Assembly: GCA_035461175.1 (NCBI GenBank)
Contig: DATHVR010000151.1
Coordinates: 25,499 to 89,498, forward strand
From: DATHVR01 sp035461175
GTDB taxonomy: Bacteria > Actinomycetota > Acidimicrobiia > Spongiisociales > ZC4RG35
Length of the DNA stretch: 64,000 nucleotides
Direction: 5' to 3'
The translations under genes were made by a program, and so were the position numbers. Positions 46,093-55,399 of the stretch are shown here, in pieces. The notes beneath the pieces were generated by a model. The model was not told the DNA's origin. It ran no database searches and saw only the letters and a list, made by a program, of their open reading frames with translations. How positions within the stretch are numbered: position 1 is the first letter of the stretch; every line of letters starts with the position of its first letter.

Positions 46093-46467
46093 GTGGCGAC
46101 CATTGCCCTGACCAAAGACAACTTCAACGACACCATCACCGACAACGACACGGTGATCATCGACTTCTGGGCCGAGTGGTGTGGCCCCTGCCGGACCTTC
46201 GCCCCCACCTTCGAGAGCGCCTCGGAGTCACACGACGACATCGTGTTCGCCAAGGTCGACACCGAAGAACAACAGGAGCTGGCCGGTGCGCTTGGGATCC
46301 GCTCCATTCCCACTCTTATGGTGTTTCGGGATCAGGTTCTCCTCTACAACGAGGCCGGAGCCCTTCCTCCTCCGGTGTTCGAGGATCTGATCGGCCAGGT
46401 GAAGGCGCTGGACATGGACGATGTCCGGCGCCAGATCGCCGAACAGGACGGGGCCGAGCAGGCTTGA
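46093..46467 (+). CDS. trxA: Thioredoxin
   Basis: This is a 124-aa thioredoxin. It carries the active site FWAEWCGPCRTF, the cis-Pro segment RSIPTLMVF and the buried Asp in DFW. A short acidic tail (KALDMDDVRRQIAEQDGAEQ) extends beyond the usual 105-110 aa. It would reduce disulfides in the cytosol. GTG 46093 is the start. A terminator follows, shared with the converging mnmA. Confidence 0.95.
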   Translation: MATIALTKDNFNDTITDNDTVIIDFWAEWCGPCRTFAPTFESASESHDDIVFAKVDTEEQQELAGALGIRSIPTLMVFRDQVLLYNEAGALPPPVFEDLIGQVKALDMDDVRRQIAEQDGAEQA

Positions 46468-46489
46468 CCCTGCGCAACCCTCCGTCGAA

Positions 46490-46521
46490 AGAGAGCCGCT
46501 CCCTCCGGGGGGCGGCTCTCT
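46490..46521. terminator. Terminator hairpin between trxA and mnmA
   Basis: The arms AGAGAGCCGC (46490-46499) and GCGGCTCTCT (46512-46521) are perfect complements around a GC-rich 12-nt loop. It lies between two converging stops at 46467 and 46523, so it likely serves both strands. Confidence 0.8.
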
Positions 46522-46522
46522 G

Positions 46523-47581
46523 CTATGGCGCCTCGGTGTTGGCGATGACGGCGCCTCCCGCCACCTCATCCCCCCGGTAGAAGGTGATGGTCTGGCCGGG
46601 AGCCACCGCCTTCTGCGGTTGACGGAAGGTGACCCGGTCTCCCCCTAGCTCGACCGCCACCGCCTCACCGTGGGCTCGATACTGGGCGAGCAGATTGCTC
46701 TTCAGTTCCGCCCCCGACACCGAAGACAAGCCTTCGATGGTCACGGCGCCGACGTCCAAGCTCTGGCGGCGTCCGATCGTGACTGTCGCAGTGGTGGGGT
46801 CGATTGCGGTGACATAGCGGGGTTCGCCGACCGCCACCCCCAGGCCCCGACGCTGTCCGACAGTGAAGCCCACCACCCCGTCATGGCGGCCGACGGGGTG
46901 GCCCTCCTCGTCGACGATCCGGCCGGGACGGAAACCCTCGGGAGCCACCTCGGCGAGAAAGGACCGGTAGTCACCACCCCGGACGAAACAGATATCCATC
47001 GACTCGGGCTTGGAAGCGGTGCGGAGACCCAGTTCGGCCGCCCGGGCGCGGGTCTCGGACTTGGTCATCTCCCCTATCGGAAATCGGACCCGGGCCAGCT
47101 GTTCCTGGCCCAGCATCGACAGCACATACGACTGGTCCTTGTCGCGGTCGACCCCGCGGCGCAGCCGCCACCGGTCTTCCCACCGGTCGGCGCGGGCATA
47201 GTGACCGGTCACGACCAGGTCGCAATCGAGCTCCCGAGCATGCTCCAACAGCACCGAGAACTTGACCTGGCGGTTGCACTCCACACACGGGTTGGGGGTG
47301 CGGCCCGCCAGGTATCCGTCTACGAAGTGGTCGATCACGCCCGTAGAGAAGTGGTCGGTGTAGTCGACGACGTAATAGGGGATGCCGAGCGCAGCCGCCA
47401 CCCGGCGGGCGTCCTCGGCATCCGAGACGGTGCAACAGCCCGAGGTAGGTGCCTCCCCGTTGGGACCCGACCACATCTTCATCGTCACCCCGACCACGTC
47501 GTGGCCGGCCTCCACCATCAAGGCGGCGGCAACGGAGGAATCCACTCCCCCGGACATGGCGGCGAGGACGCGCTGGCTCAC
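46523..47581 (-). CDS. mnmA: tRNA 2-thiouridylase MnmA
   Basis: This enzyme adds sulfur to uridine 34 of tRNA for Lys, Glu and Gln. The 352-aa protein has the PP-loop LAAMSGGVDSSVAAALM, the Cys residues in NPCVECNRQVKF and MDICFVRGGDY, and HYARAD and KDQSYVLSML. The GTG start at 47581 matches the family start. It belongs to the csd-mnmA-ligA order of actinobacteria and takes sulfur from a cysteine desulfurase such as the one at 52758. Confidence 0.96.
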   Translation of the reverse strand: MSQRVLAAMSGGVDSSVAAALMVEAGHDVVGVTMKMWSGPNGEAPTSGCCTVSDAEDARRVAAALGIPYYVVDYTDHFSTGVIDHFVDGYLAGRTPNPCVECNRQVKFSVLLEHARELDCDLVVTGHYARADRWEDRWRLRRGVDRDKDQSYVLSMLGQEQLARVRFPIGEMTKSETRARAAELGLRTASKPESMDICFVRGGDYRSFLAEVAPEGFRPGRIVDEEGHPVGRHDGVVGFTVGQRRGLGVAVGEPRYVTAIDPTTATVTIGRRQSLDVGAVTIEGLSSVSGAELKSNLLAQYRAHGEAVAVELGGDRVTFRQPQKAVAPGQTITFYRGDEVAGGAVIANTEAP

Positions 47582-47644
47582 GGGTCCAGGGTACGGGGGC
47601 GTCAGCCTCACCCTGAACCGCGCCACATACGCGAGAATCGGCGG

Positions 47645-49147
47645 ATGAGTGCACCCACACCCGACTGGCACGCCGCCGCCGAGCAACTCGACCTACGCCG
47701 AGGGTTGTTCATCGATGGCGCCTTCACCGACGCCGCCGACGGCGCCACCTTCCCCACCCTCGACCCCGCCTCCGGCCGGGTCCTGGCCGACGTGGCACTG
47801 GCGAGCGAGAAGGACATCGACCGGGCGGTGGCTTCGGCCCGGGCCGCTGCCGCCACCTGGCGGGACACTCCCCCGCGTGCGCGCGGGCGGGTACTGTTGC
47901 GCCTGGCCGACCTGATGGAGGAACACGGTGACGAACTCCAGCTCACCGAGTCGCTCGACATCGGCAAACCGATTCGCTACACGGGTCGCGTCGATCTGAC
48001 CCAGGCCACGACCACCATGCGCTTCTACGGGGAGGCGATCGACAAGCTCAACTCCGACGTGCTGCCGACCGGACCGGATGTGGTCGCCACCTCGGTCCGG
48101 GAGCCGGTGGGAGTGGTTGGGGCGATCACCCCGTGGAACTTTCCGATGATGATCGGAGCGTGGAAGATCGCACCCGCGCTGGTGGCGGGCAACGCCGTGG
48201 TCTGGAAGCCGGCCGAGCAGAGCCCACTGACAGCACTGCGCATCGCCGAACTGGCGCTCGAAGCGGGCCTGCCCGAAGGTGTCCTCAACGTGATACCCGG
48301 AATGGGCGAAACCGCCGGCCGCCACCTGGCCTCCCACATGGATGTGGACGCCGTCGCCTTCACCGGCTCCACCGAGGTGGGCAAGAAGATGCTGGTCTAC
48401 GCCGGCCAGTCGAACATGAAGCGGGTCTCGGCCGAGACGGGCGGCAAGACTCCCAACATCATCTTCGCCGACGCCCCCGACCTCGATTTCGCCCGGCAGG
48501 CGATCGGCTTTTCGATCTTTTGGAACTCAGGAGAGATGTGCGTCGCCGGATCCCGCCTCCTCGTGCAGCGATCCATCCTCGACGAGGTGGTGGATGGCCT
48601 CGCGCAGGTGGCGGATGACTGGCAGCCGGGCGACCCGCTCGATCCTGCCACCAAGGCCGGACCCCTCGTCGACCAGTCCCAACTCGACCGGGTCCTGGAG
48701 TATGTGGAGACGGCGCGGGCCGAGGGGGCCGAAGTGCCGATCGGAGGTCGACGGGTCAGGCAGGACTCCGGCGGCTACTTCGTCGAACCGACGGTGTTCA
48801 CCAGCGTCGACAACTCGATGCGAGTGGCCCAGGAGGAGATCTTCGGGCCGGTGCTGGCGGTGATCCCCTTCGACGACGAGGACGACGCCCTCCGCATCGC
48901 CAACGACACTATCTATGGTCTGTCGGCGTCGCTGTGGACCTCGAACCTGGCCCGCGCCCACCGCTTCGCCCGGGCGGTGCGAGCCGGCACCGTTTGGATC
49001 AACAACTTCGACCAGGCCGACCTGACGGCGCCGTTTGGGGGCTTCAAGCAGTCTGGATTCGGGGGCAAGGACAAATCGCTCCAGGCCATCGACAAGTACG
49101 TCAACTGGAAGACCACGTGGATCAACCTCGGCAAGGGCGGCAGCTGA
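47645..49147 (+). CDS. NAD(P)-dependent aldehyde dehydrogenase, PuuC-like
   Basis: This 500-aa enzyme oxidises aldehydes to acids. It has the nucleotide site ITPWNFPMMIGAWKIAPALV, the general base in VSAETGGKTPNIIF and the catalytic Cys in NSGEMCVAGSRLLV, with QEEIFGPVLAVI near the end. Similarity suggests the PuuC or gamma-aminobutyraldehyde group, but the substrate is uncertain. It is divergent from mnmA with a 63-nt spacer and converges on the STAND gene. Confidence 0.93.
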   Translation: MSAPTPDWHAAAEQLDLRRGLFIDGAFTDAADGATFPTLDPASGRVLADVALASEKDIDRAVASARAAAATWRDTPPRARGRVLLRLADLMEEHGDELQLTESLDIGKPIRYTGRVDLTQATTTMRFYGEAIDKLNSDVLPTGPDVVATSVREPVGVVGAITPWNFPMMIGAWKIAPALVAGNAVVWKPAEQSPLTALRIAELALEAGLPEGVLNVIPGMGETAGRHLASHMDVDAVAFTGSTEVGKKMLVYAGQSNMKRVSAETGGKTPNIIFADAPDLDFARQAIGFSIFWNSGEMCVAGSRLLVQRSILDEVVDGLAQVADDWQPGDPLDPATKAGPLVDQSQLDRVLEYVETARAEGAEVPIGGRRVRQDSGGYFVEPTVFTSVDNSMRVAQEEIFGPVLAVIPFDDEDDALRIANDTIYGLSASLWTSNLARAHRFARAVRAGTVWINNFDQADLTAPFGGFKQSGFGGKDKSLQAIDKYVNWKTTWINLGKGGS

Positions 49148-49153
49148 GTCCGG

Positions 49154-52100
49154 CTATTCGCCGATGGCGTAGATGGTGCCGTTGCCGCTGGCCACGTAGA
49201 GGGCGTGGTCGATGACCAGGGGCTGTCCCCGGATGATGTTGCCGGTCTCCCACACCCCGAGTTCTTCCCCGGTTTCGACGTCGACGGCGTGCACCGCCCC
49301 CCCGACCGTCCCGAAATAGACCGTGTCGTTCGTCACCACCGGAGGCGCTGAGATCGGACTGTCTGCCACCACCGTGTCCCCCGGCCAGATGTATGAGTTG
49401 GAGGTCAGGTCGAGTTTGTACAGGTACCGCCCGGCGGGGAGATACATGGCGTCCCCGACGATGGCGGGGGCGACTTCGATCGGGGCGTCGACAGTGAAGA
49501 ACGACAGCCTTCCCTCGACCGAAGCCTCAGTGCACGCACCCGCCGGTCGCACGTAGACGGTGTTGCCGAGCGTGAGGATGTAGGTGACGCCATCGGTCAC
49601 AATCGGAGCGGTGAGGATGCCGGCCGAGAATTCGTCCCGACAGATCTCCTGTCCGGTGCTATCGAGCAGATGGAGGCCTCCCTCGGCTGTTACGACATAG
49701 ACCACGCCGTCCACAAAAGTGACGTCGGCCCGTATCGTCCCCAGCCCCGGTTCATTTGCGGCCGGGAACTGCCAGATCACATTGCCACTGGTGTCCACCC
49801 CGAAAACGAACCCGTCGGTGGTGGCGGCATAGATCATTCCTTCATGAAGCACCGGAGCGCCGACGATGCTCGAACCGAGATCTCTGGCCCAGTTCTCGGC
49901 GGCGACACCCTGCAAAGGGTCCCGGAGCCGGATACTTCCTCCCGTGTCGGCGATGACCGTGTAGGCGACCGGGTTGCCCTCCATTATCGGTCCACTGCCG
50001 GCGTCCGCCGCGGTTGCGATGCTGGCGTCGGTGCGCAGCGTCCAGGCGATGTTTCCCTCGCTCAGCCCGAGGGCATAGAAGGTGTTGTCCGTGCCTCCGA
50101 CGAGGAGGTTGCGGCCGTAGGCGACCGGTGCCGCCTCGATCTGTCCGGCGGTGTTGAACGTCCAGTAGTGGCCACCGAACGACCGCGGGCCGGAGGCGTC
50201 GACATAGCCAGAGCGTCCGTGGTCCCCTCGGTAGGTGACCGTGCCGTCGGTGCCGAGAAAGTCAACCCCATCCGGAAGCGGGATGGCGGTTTCCTCCAGA
50301 GTCGGAGGTGCCGTGGTGACGGTGCCCTGTTCCGTCACCACCTCCCGTACCACGGTGACCCCAGGGGGGCTTTGGTTGAGTTCGCCGATGGCAAACGAGG
50401 TGAGCCCGGCCAGCGCCACCACTCCCAGTGCCGCCGCCGCCACCGTCATCGGCCGCCATGTCCGGCGACGACGCACCAGGCCCCGGCGCCGTCGCTGAGC
50501 CGGGCTGAGCACTTCGTCTCCGCTGAGGCCGGCCCGCCGCAGGGCACGGTCCAGCACGGCGGCGTTCTCGGCTGCATCCTCCTCCCCGGTCACCTCGGGT
50601 GCGGCCAGCGCCTGCTGCACATGGGCGAGACCCGTCCACTTGTCGCCCCAGCCCTCGGGCAGATCCGTCTCCATTACCTTGAGGGCGCGCACCGTCGGCG
50701 CCGCCATCCGCTCTCGCCAGAGCTTTCCCGCCGAGGCCGCCCGGGCGGCCAGCATCGGGTTTCCGACCTGGTTGGCGATCGCGAGCGCTTCCTCGGCGAA
50801 GCCGGGGTCGCGGGAGTGCTCGGCGATCACACACATGAGTTCGGCCGCCCATCCGAACAGACGCGACTGCAGAAGCATGTCGGCCAGATCCTCCGCCTCC
50901 CGCTGGGGCCATGCTCCGGAAGCGGCCGCCTCCACCTCCATCTGGATGGCCCGACAGCGCGCCCGCCAGCGCCAACCGTCGGCGCCTTTCGGGGTGACCG
51001 CCAGCGCCGCCCGGATCTCCGCGGCGGCCTCGTCTGCCCGGCCCAGCGCGAGCAGGGCGCGCGCCTTCTCGGCACGGGCCACGTTCTCCCACGCGGGCAG
51101 CTGCCGATCGACCAGGTCCCGCACCCTTTCCGCCGCCGCCAGCGCCTCTTCAGGACGTCCGTAGGCCAGGTTCCCTTCACTCAGGGCCAGGTCGGCCACG
51201 AACAACGGCGCCTCCACCCGGGCCTGATCGGCGAGGCGGCGCGCCGCCGCGACCGCCTGCATCGCCGCGGCCGGACGCCCGCTGCCGAACAGCGCCCGGG
51301 CCCGCCAGGCCTCCTTGTCCGCCAGTCCGGCCAGGTCGGCATCGGCGGTGAGGTCGCGCAGATGGGTGAAGGCCGTCTCCGCCTCGCGCATCTGACCGCG
51401 ATCGAAGAGGATCCACGCCCGGTTCATCTCGCCGTTGAATCGAGGGGCGGAACCGGCTGCGGCGAGGTCGAGGCGCTCCAGGCTGACGGCAAGCATCCGG
51501 TCTGCCTCGTCGGCGTACCCGATCCGATTGAGGGCCCGCGCCTGGAATGTGCCCAGCGACCCGTGCTTGGCCGGTTCCCCGGCTCGCAGCGCCTCCAGTC
51601 CGGCCAGGGCGAGGACCCGCTCGGCCTCCTGCGGATGCTGTCGATCGTCGGCCACCGCGGCCGCAAACCCGAGGGCGTCGATGCGCTCTACCCCCTCGAG
51701 AAGCCCGACGGCGCGTTCGAGGTGTTCGGCGGCGTCCTCGGAACGACCGGCGGCACGCAGGAATCGGCCACAGACAAGATGCAATTCGCCCGCCTCGGAC
51801 CGGGGCACGTTGCCCAGGCCACCGGCGGCCTCGAGTGCCCGCGACGCCATGTGATAAGCCTCCCCGAGGGCCGAGCGCTCGGCGGCCTCCAATGCCGCCT
51901 GGCGTAGTAGCGGATAGGCGCGGGCGGCGTCTCCCCCCTCCAGCCACAGGCTCCCTACCACTCCCGGAACCGCATCCGTCTCCTCGAGGACTTCGGCCAG
52001 ACGGCTCGAGAGGTAACCGAGCCGGGCCTCACCGGCGGCGAGACGGTGAGCGGCCGGGGCAGCGAGAAAACCCGCCCGCGTCTCCCGCAGGAGGCCCGAG

Positions 52101-52708
52101 GCGACCAGCGACTCGGCCACGCCGAGGGCATCGGACTCGGTCACATCCAGGAAACGCGCGATCGACCCCACACCGAGGGAACTGGCGACGAGCCGTGCGG
52201 CGAGAGCCAGATCACGCTGCCGGTCGTCGAGCGGGTCGGCGTCGATCGAATCGGCCTCCTCCGTCTCGACCCTGTGGACGACGCCATGCCGGGCACCGGC
52301 CTGGATGACCTGGTCGAGCGCGGCGCGGTCGATGGCATCTAGCGGGCCGTGACCGAGGAACAGAACCAGGGGCCCGGGCGGGTCCTCCAGCAGTCGCTGC
52401 AGCCGGCCGAGTGAGGTGGGATCGGCCCACTGGGCGTTGTCCACGGCCAGCACGCCCCCGGAGAAGGCTTCCAGCTCCAGTTCGGTGGCGACACATCCGA
52501 CCAGGCCCCGCGAGGCGGGCGAGGCGGCGACGTGCCTCACCGGACCTTGCTCGGGAGGAATCTGTTCGAGCGCCTTGCCGATGGAACCGTCCTCGGACTC
52601 GGCCAGGATGACCACCGGGCCGGCTGGATCCGCATCGAGTAGACCCGCCAGCTCCTCGAGCGAGGCGCGGACATCCGATGTCGATTCCTGACCCCTGTTG
52701 CCGAGCAT
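49154..52708 (-). CDS. STAND-like ATPase remnant, TPR array, membrane helix and outer beta-propeller
   Basis: This 1184-aa protein joins four parts. Residues 30-210 look like the ATPase domain of STAND regulators: the P-loop is degraded (VVILAESEDGSIGKAL, no Ser/Thr after GK and one extra residue) while a Walker B-like segment is kept (GGVLAVDNAQWADPTS). Residues 210-700 are helical TPR-type repeats. A membrane helix (VAAAALGVVALAGLTSFAI) lies near 755-775. The C-terminal third is a PQQ-like beta-propeller, with repeats such as NTFYALGLSEGNIAWTLR and GAVHAVDVETGEELGVW, facing outward. It follows csd on the same strand. ATG 52708 is preferred over TTG 52750. Confidence 0.82.
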   Translation of the reverse strand: MLGNRGQESTSDVRASLEELAGLLDADPAGPVVILAESEDGSIGKALEQIPPEQGPVRHVAASPASRGLVGCVATELELEAFSGGVLAVDNAQWADPTSLGRLQRLLEDPPGPLVLFLGHGPLDAIDRAALDQVIQAGARHGVVHRVETEEADSIDADPLDDRQRDLALAARLVASSLGVGSIARFLDVTESDALGVAESLVASGLLRETRAGFLAAPAAHRLAAGEARLGYLSSRLAEVLEETDAVPGVVGSLWLEGGDAARAYPLLRQAALEAAERSALGEAYHMASRALEAAGGLGNVPRSEAGELHLVCGRFLRAAGRSEDAAEHLERAVGLLEGVERIDALGFAAAVADDRQHPQEAERVLALAGLEALRAGEPAKHGSLGTFQARALNRIGYADEADRMLAVSLERLDLAAAGSAPRFNGEMNRAWILFDRGQMREAETAFTHLRDLTADADLAGLADKEAWRARALFGSGRPAAAMQAVAAARRLADQARVEAPLFVADLALSEGNLAYGRPEEALAAAERVRDLVDRQLPAWENVARAEKARALLALGRADEAAAEIRAALAVTPKGADGWRWRARCRAIQMEVEAAASGAWPQREAEDLADMLLQSRLFGWAAELMCVIAEHSRDPGFAEEALAIANQVGNPMLAARAASAGKLWRERMAAPTVRALKVMETDLPEGWGDKWTGLAHVQQALAAPEVTGEEDAAENAAVLDRALRRAGLSGDEVLSPAQRRRRGLVRRRRTWRPMTVAAAALGVVALAGLTSFAIGELNQSPPGVTVVREVVTEQGTVTTAPPTLEETAIPLPDGVDFLGTDGTVTYRGDHGRSGYVDASGPRSFGGHYWTFNTAGQIEAAPVAYGRNLLVGGTDNTFYALGLSEGNIAWTLRTDASIATAADAGSGPIMEGNPVAYTVIADTGGSIRLRDPLQGVAAENWARDLGSSIVGAPVLHEGMIYAATTDGFVFGVDTSGNVIWQFPAANEPGLGTIRADVTFVDGVVYVVTAEGGLHLLDSTGQEICRDEFSAGILTAPIVTDGVTYILTLGNTVYVRPAGACTEASVEGRLSFFTVDAPIEVAPAIVGDAMYLPAGRYLYKLDLTSNSYIWPGDTVVADSPISAPPVVTNDTVYFGTVGGAVHAVDVETGEELGVWETGNIIRGQPLVIDHALYVASGNGTIYAIGE

Positions 52709-52757
52709 CGCCGGGACGGTACTAGCCGGACCGCTCGGGAGGCGAGCCAACCCGGAT

Positions 52758-53888
52758 TCAGGCCACGACCGCCGCCACCTCTCCGGCCAACCGGCGGCCG
52801 TCCTCAGGCCGGGAGTCCCATCCGAAGCTGAAGCGCAGGCACTCGCGTGCCGCTTGGGGCGAAATCCCCATCGCCGCCAACACGTGGCTGGGGGTGGACG
52901 CCCCCGACTGGCAGGCCGACCCGGCCGAGGCGGCGATCCCCGCCCGATCGAGGCGGATCAGGACGGTCTCATTGCGTCTGCCCGGGATCCGAACGTGGCT
53001 GTGCTGGACCAGGCGATGCTCGGGGGGCGCGTTGACCACGGCTCCAGGGATCCGAGTCCGGAGCTCCTCCTCGAACTCATCCCGAATCGTCCCCACCTCC
53101 GCTCGGAAACGCGGCCGGTCCGCCGCGGCCAGTTCCAGGGCGGTGGCGATTCCCACCGCTCCGGCCACGTTGTGGGTACCGGACCGCCGACCCAGCTCCT
53201 GTCCCCCGCCGTGAAGGACGGGCTCGAGCGCAGTTCCCTCCCTCACCACCAGCACCCCCACCCCCTTGGGGCCACCCAGCTTGTGAGAGGCAACGGTGAG
53301 CATGTCTAGGTCCCCCAACTCGACCTCGAGCGAGACGGCCGCCTGAACGGCATCGGTGTGCAGCACAGCCGAAGGCGAAGCCGTCCGCACCGCCTCGACC
53401 ACCTCGGCGAGGGGCTGGACGACACCGGTTTCGTTGTTGGCCCACATCACCGACACGACGGCGGTCTCGTCGGTGATGGCCGCGGCCACCTCTTCGGGGT
53501 CGACCCGGCCTTCGCCATTCACCCCCACCACCGACACCGGGCCACCGAGGCGGGCTACGAACCGGGCCGACTCCAGGACCGCCTCGTGCTCGGTCGCCAC
53601 CGTCACGACACCACCGACACGCCCTGCGGCGAGAGCGGCGCCCTTGACGGCCAGGTTGTCGGCCTCGGTGCCGCCACCGGTGAACACCACTTCGAGGGGC
53701 CGGCACCCGAGAGTGGATGCCACTCGCTCGCGAGCTTCCTCCAGGGCGTCCTTGGCCGACCGCGACACGCCGTGGATCCCCGAGGGGTTGCCGAAAGAAG
53801 ATGTCTCGAAGGGTGCCATCGCCTCGCGCACTCCGGGGCGCATCGGCGTGGTGGCGGCATGGTCGACATACAGCATCGGCTCCATCAT
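52758..53888 (-). CDS. Cysteine desulfurase
   Basis: This PLP enzyme frees sulfur from cysteine for iron-sulfur clusters and tRNA thiolation. The 376-aa protein has YVDHAATTPMRPGVREAM, GGTEADNLAVKGAAL, MWANNETGVVQPL, the PLP-lysine in VASHKLGGPKGVG and the active Cys in ASAGSACQSGASTPSHVL. GGAGGTGA is well spaced before ATG 53888; ATG 53876 (MLYVDHAATTP) is the more classical start. It belongs to the NifS/IscS group and probably serves MnmA. Confidence 0.95.
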   Translation of the reverse strand: MMEPMLYVDHAATTPMRPGVREAMAPFETSSFGNPSGIHGVSRSAKDALEEARERVASTLGCRPLEVVFTGGGTEADNLAVKGAALAAGRVGGVVTVATEHEAVLESARFVARLGGPVSVVGVNGEGRVDPEEVAAAITDETAVVSVMWANNETGVVQPLAEVVEAVRTASPSAVLHTDAVQAAVSLEVELGDLDMLTVASHKLGGPKGVGVLVVREGTALEPVLHGGGQELGRRSGTHNVAGAVGIATALELAAADRPRFRAEVGTIRDEFEEELRTRIPGAVVNAPPEHRLVQHSHVRIPGRRNETVLIRLDRAGIAASAGSACQSGASTPSHVLAAMGISPQAARECLRFSFGWDSRPEDGRRLAGEVAAVVA

Positions 53889-54359
53889 CGCAGTCACCTC
53901 CGCCAAGCCATATACGATGAGAGCCTGGCTGCCATCGTCATCTCCGTCCTCATCGATGCCTCTCTCGACGAAGTGTGGGAGGCGGCGGCCGACCTCGCCT
54001 CCCACGCCGAGTGGATGGCCGACGCCGAATCGATCGTCTTCGAATCTGAGACCAGGTCCGGTCCGGGGACGCGGATGCGCGTTGGCACCCGGGTCGGTCC
54101 GCTTCGGACCACCGACCTCATGGAGGTCACCGAGTGGGAAGAACGTCGGGCCATCGGAGTGGTACACCGCGGCCTCGTCACCGGGGCCGGCCGCTTCGAG
54201 CTCTCGCCCATGGCCACCGGAACCCGCTTTACGTGGCGGGAAGAACTCCGATTCCCCTGGTGGCTGGGAGGTCCGCTCACCGCCTGGCTGGCCCGCCCGG
54301 TGCTCGCCTGGGTGTGGCGCCGAAACCTCGCCGGCCTCAAACGGCTACTGGAGAGCTGA
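53859..54359 (+). CDS. SRPBCC-family (polyketide cyclase-like) protein
   Basis: The fold is clear: an N-terminal strand (VISVLIDASLDEVWEAAADL), EWMADAESIVFE, VGTRVGPLRTTDL and a terminal helix (RPVLAWVWRRNLAGLKRLL). Such proteins bind hydrophobic ligands or act as cyclases. The start is uncertain. The only canonical in-frame start upstream of the domain is ATG 53859, which overlaps csd antisense by 30 nt; a leaderless start near CTG 53925 is possible, with a TATACGAT box just before it. The stop is 3 nt from the converging enoyl-CoA hydratase. Confidence 0.75.
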   Translation: MVDIQHRLHHRSHLRQAIYDESLAAIVISVLIDASLDEVWEAAADLASHAEWMADAESIVFESETRSGPGTRMRVGTRVGPLRTTDLMEVTEWEERRAIGVVHRGLVTGAGRFELSPMATGTRFTWREELRFPWWLGGPLTAWLARPVLAWVWRRNLAGLKRLLES

Positions 54360-54362
54360 GGC

Positions 54363-55130
54363 TCAACGCCCCCCGAAGCCGGGCTTGCGCTTCTCCAGGA
54401 AAGCCGACACGCCTTCGCGGGCGTCCTCGGTTCCGAATACGCGCCCGAACTCGTTCGCCTCGATCTCGATCGCCCGCGACATCGGCTGACCCCACCCGTC
54501 GTTGAGGGAACGCTTGGCGGCGGCGATGGCACGGGTCGGCCCCTCCGCCCATCGGGCGGCGTCTTCCATCGCCACCTCCAGCAGGCGCTCCCCCTTCACC
54601 ACCTTGTCGGCGAGTCCGATCTGCTCGGCCTCCTCGGCCGTGACGTGGCGGCCCGAGTAGACCATCTCCTTTGCGATCTGGTAGCCCACGATACGCGGCA
54701 GGCGCTGGGTTCCGCCCGCCCCGGGGATGATCCCCAGCATGATCTCGGGCTGGCCGACCTTGGCGTCGTCGGACAGGTAGCGAAAGTCGGCACCCATCGC
54801 CAGTTCGAGGCCTCCCCCGAGGGCGAAGCCGCGCACGGCGGCGATCGCCGGCTTCTCCAGCGCCTCCAGGGCCCAGATGGCGTCGGTAAGGGCGTTGGCA
54901 AGCCGGTCGTCCGTGCCCGACTCGAAGGCGGTCTTGAACCCGGTGATGTCGGCCCCGGCGGCGAAATGCGGTTCGCCCGTGACCACCACCGCCCGCACCC
55001 CGGGATCCTGGCACTCGGTGAAAGCTGCCAGGAGGTCGGCCGACAGTTCCGCGCTGAGGGCGTTGACGGGCGGCCGGTCGAGGGTGACGAGGGCGACCGC
55101 CCCCTCAGTGGACAGCTTCACCAGCGACAT
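54363..55130 (-). CDS. Enoyl-CoA hydratase/isomerase family protein
   Basis: This 255-aa crotonase-fold enzyme hydrates enoyl-CoA in fatty-acid or amino-acid breakdown. The oxyanion-hole region is [10 protein letters not shown]. Both catalytic Glu residues are present: E109 in [12 protein letters not shown] and E129 in [15 protein letters not shown]. The C-terminal [10 protein letters not shown] is standard. The chain-length preference is unknown. Confidence 0.94.
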   Translation of the reverse strand: MSLVKLSTEGAVALVTLDRPPVNALSAELSADLLAAFTECQDPGVRAVVVTGEPHFAAGADITGFKTAFESGTDDRLANALTDAIWALEALEKPAIAAVRGFALGGGLELAMGADFRYLSDDAKVGQPEIMLGIIPGAGGTQRLPRIVGYQIAKEMVYSGRHVTAEEAEQIGLADKVVKGERLLEVAMEDAARWAEGPTRAIAAAKRSLNDGWGQPMSRAIEIEANEFGRVFGTEDAREGVSAFLEKRKPGFGGR

Positions 55131-55293
55131 CGGAACTCCTCGGGTCTCGCGTCAGCCGACTGTAACTGTGTCGATGTGGGGGTACTGCCCCCACCCCCCA
55201 CGGCTGCTCGCCTGCGGTCTCGAATCATGGGCCATCCGCCGGACCGGCTGGCTGCCCTCGGCCGTCTGTCCTCGCAGGAGCGGCGGTTGCCCC

Positions 55294-55341
55294 TTTTCGC
55301 GCACGAATTGCGTGCCATGGCGCGCAATTCGGGCGCGAAAG
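55294..55341. repeat. Palindromic hairpin element, copy 2
   Basis: Arms TTTCGCGCACGAATTGCG (55295-55312) and CGCAATTCGGGCGCGAAA (55323-55340) pair at 17 of 18 positions. The loop is TGCCATGGCG. It lies in the 269-nt spacer between two divergent genes, nearer the GNAT at 55400. Compared with the copy at 38620, the outer TTTTCGCG, inner ATTGCG and loop are kept while the middle five pairs differ on both arms. Apart from this element the spacer shows nothing recognisable. Confidence 0.85.
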
Positions 55342-55399
55342 CAGGTTTCCGAGCCAAATCCATTCGACATCTCCGACACCCGTCTGCCAGATTCGGGTC

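Noticed and set aside
46670..47644. N-terminal extension of the aldehyde dehydrogenase frame
   Set aside because: This stretch is antisense to mnmA; the family start is at 47645.
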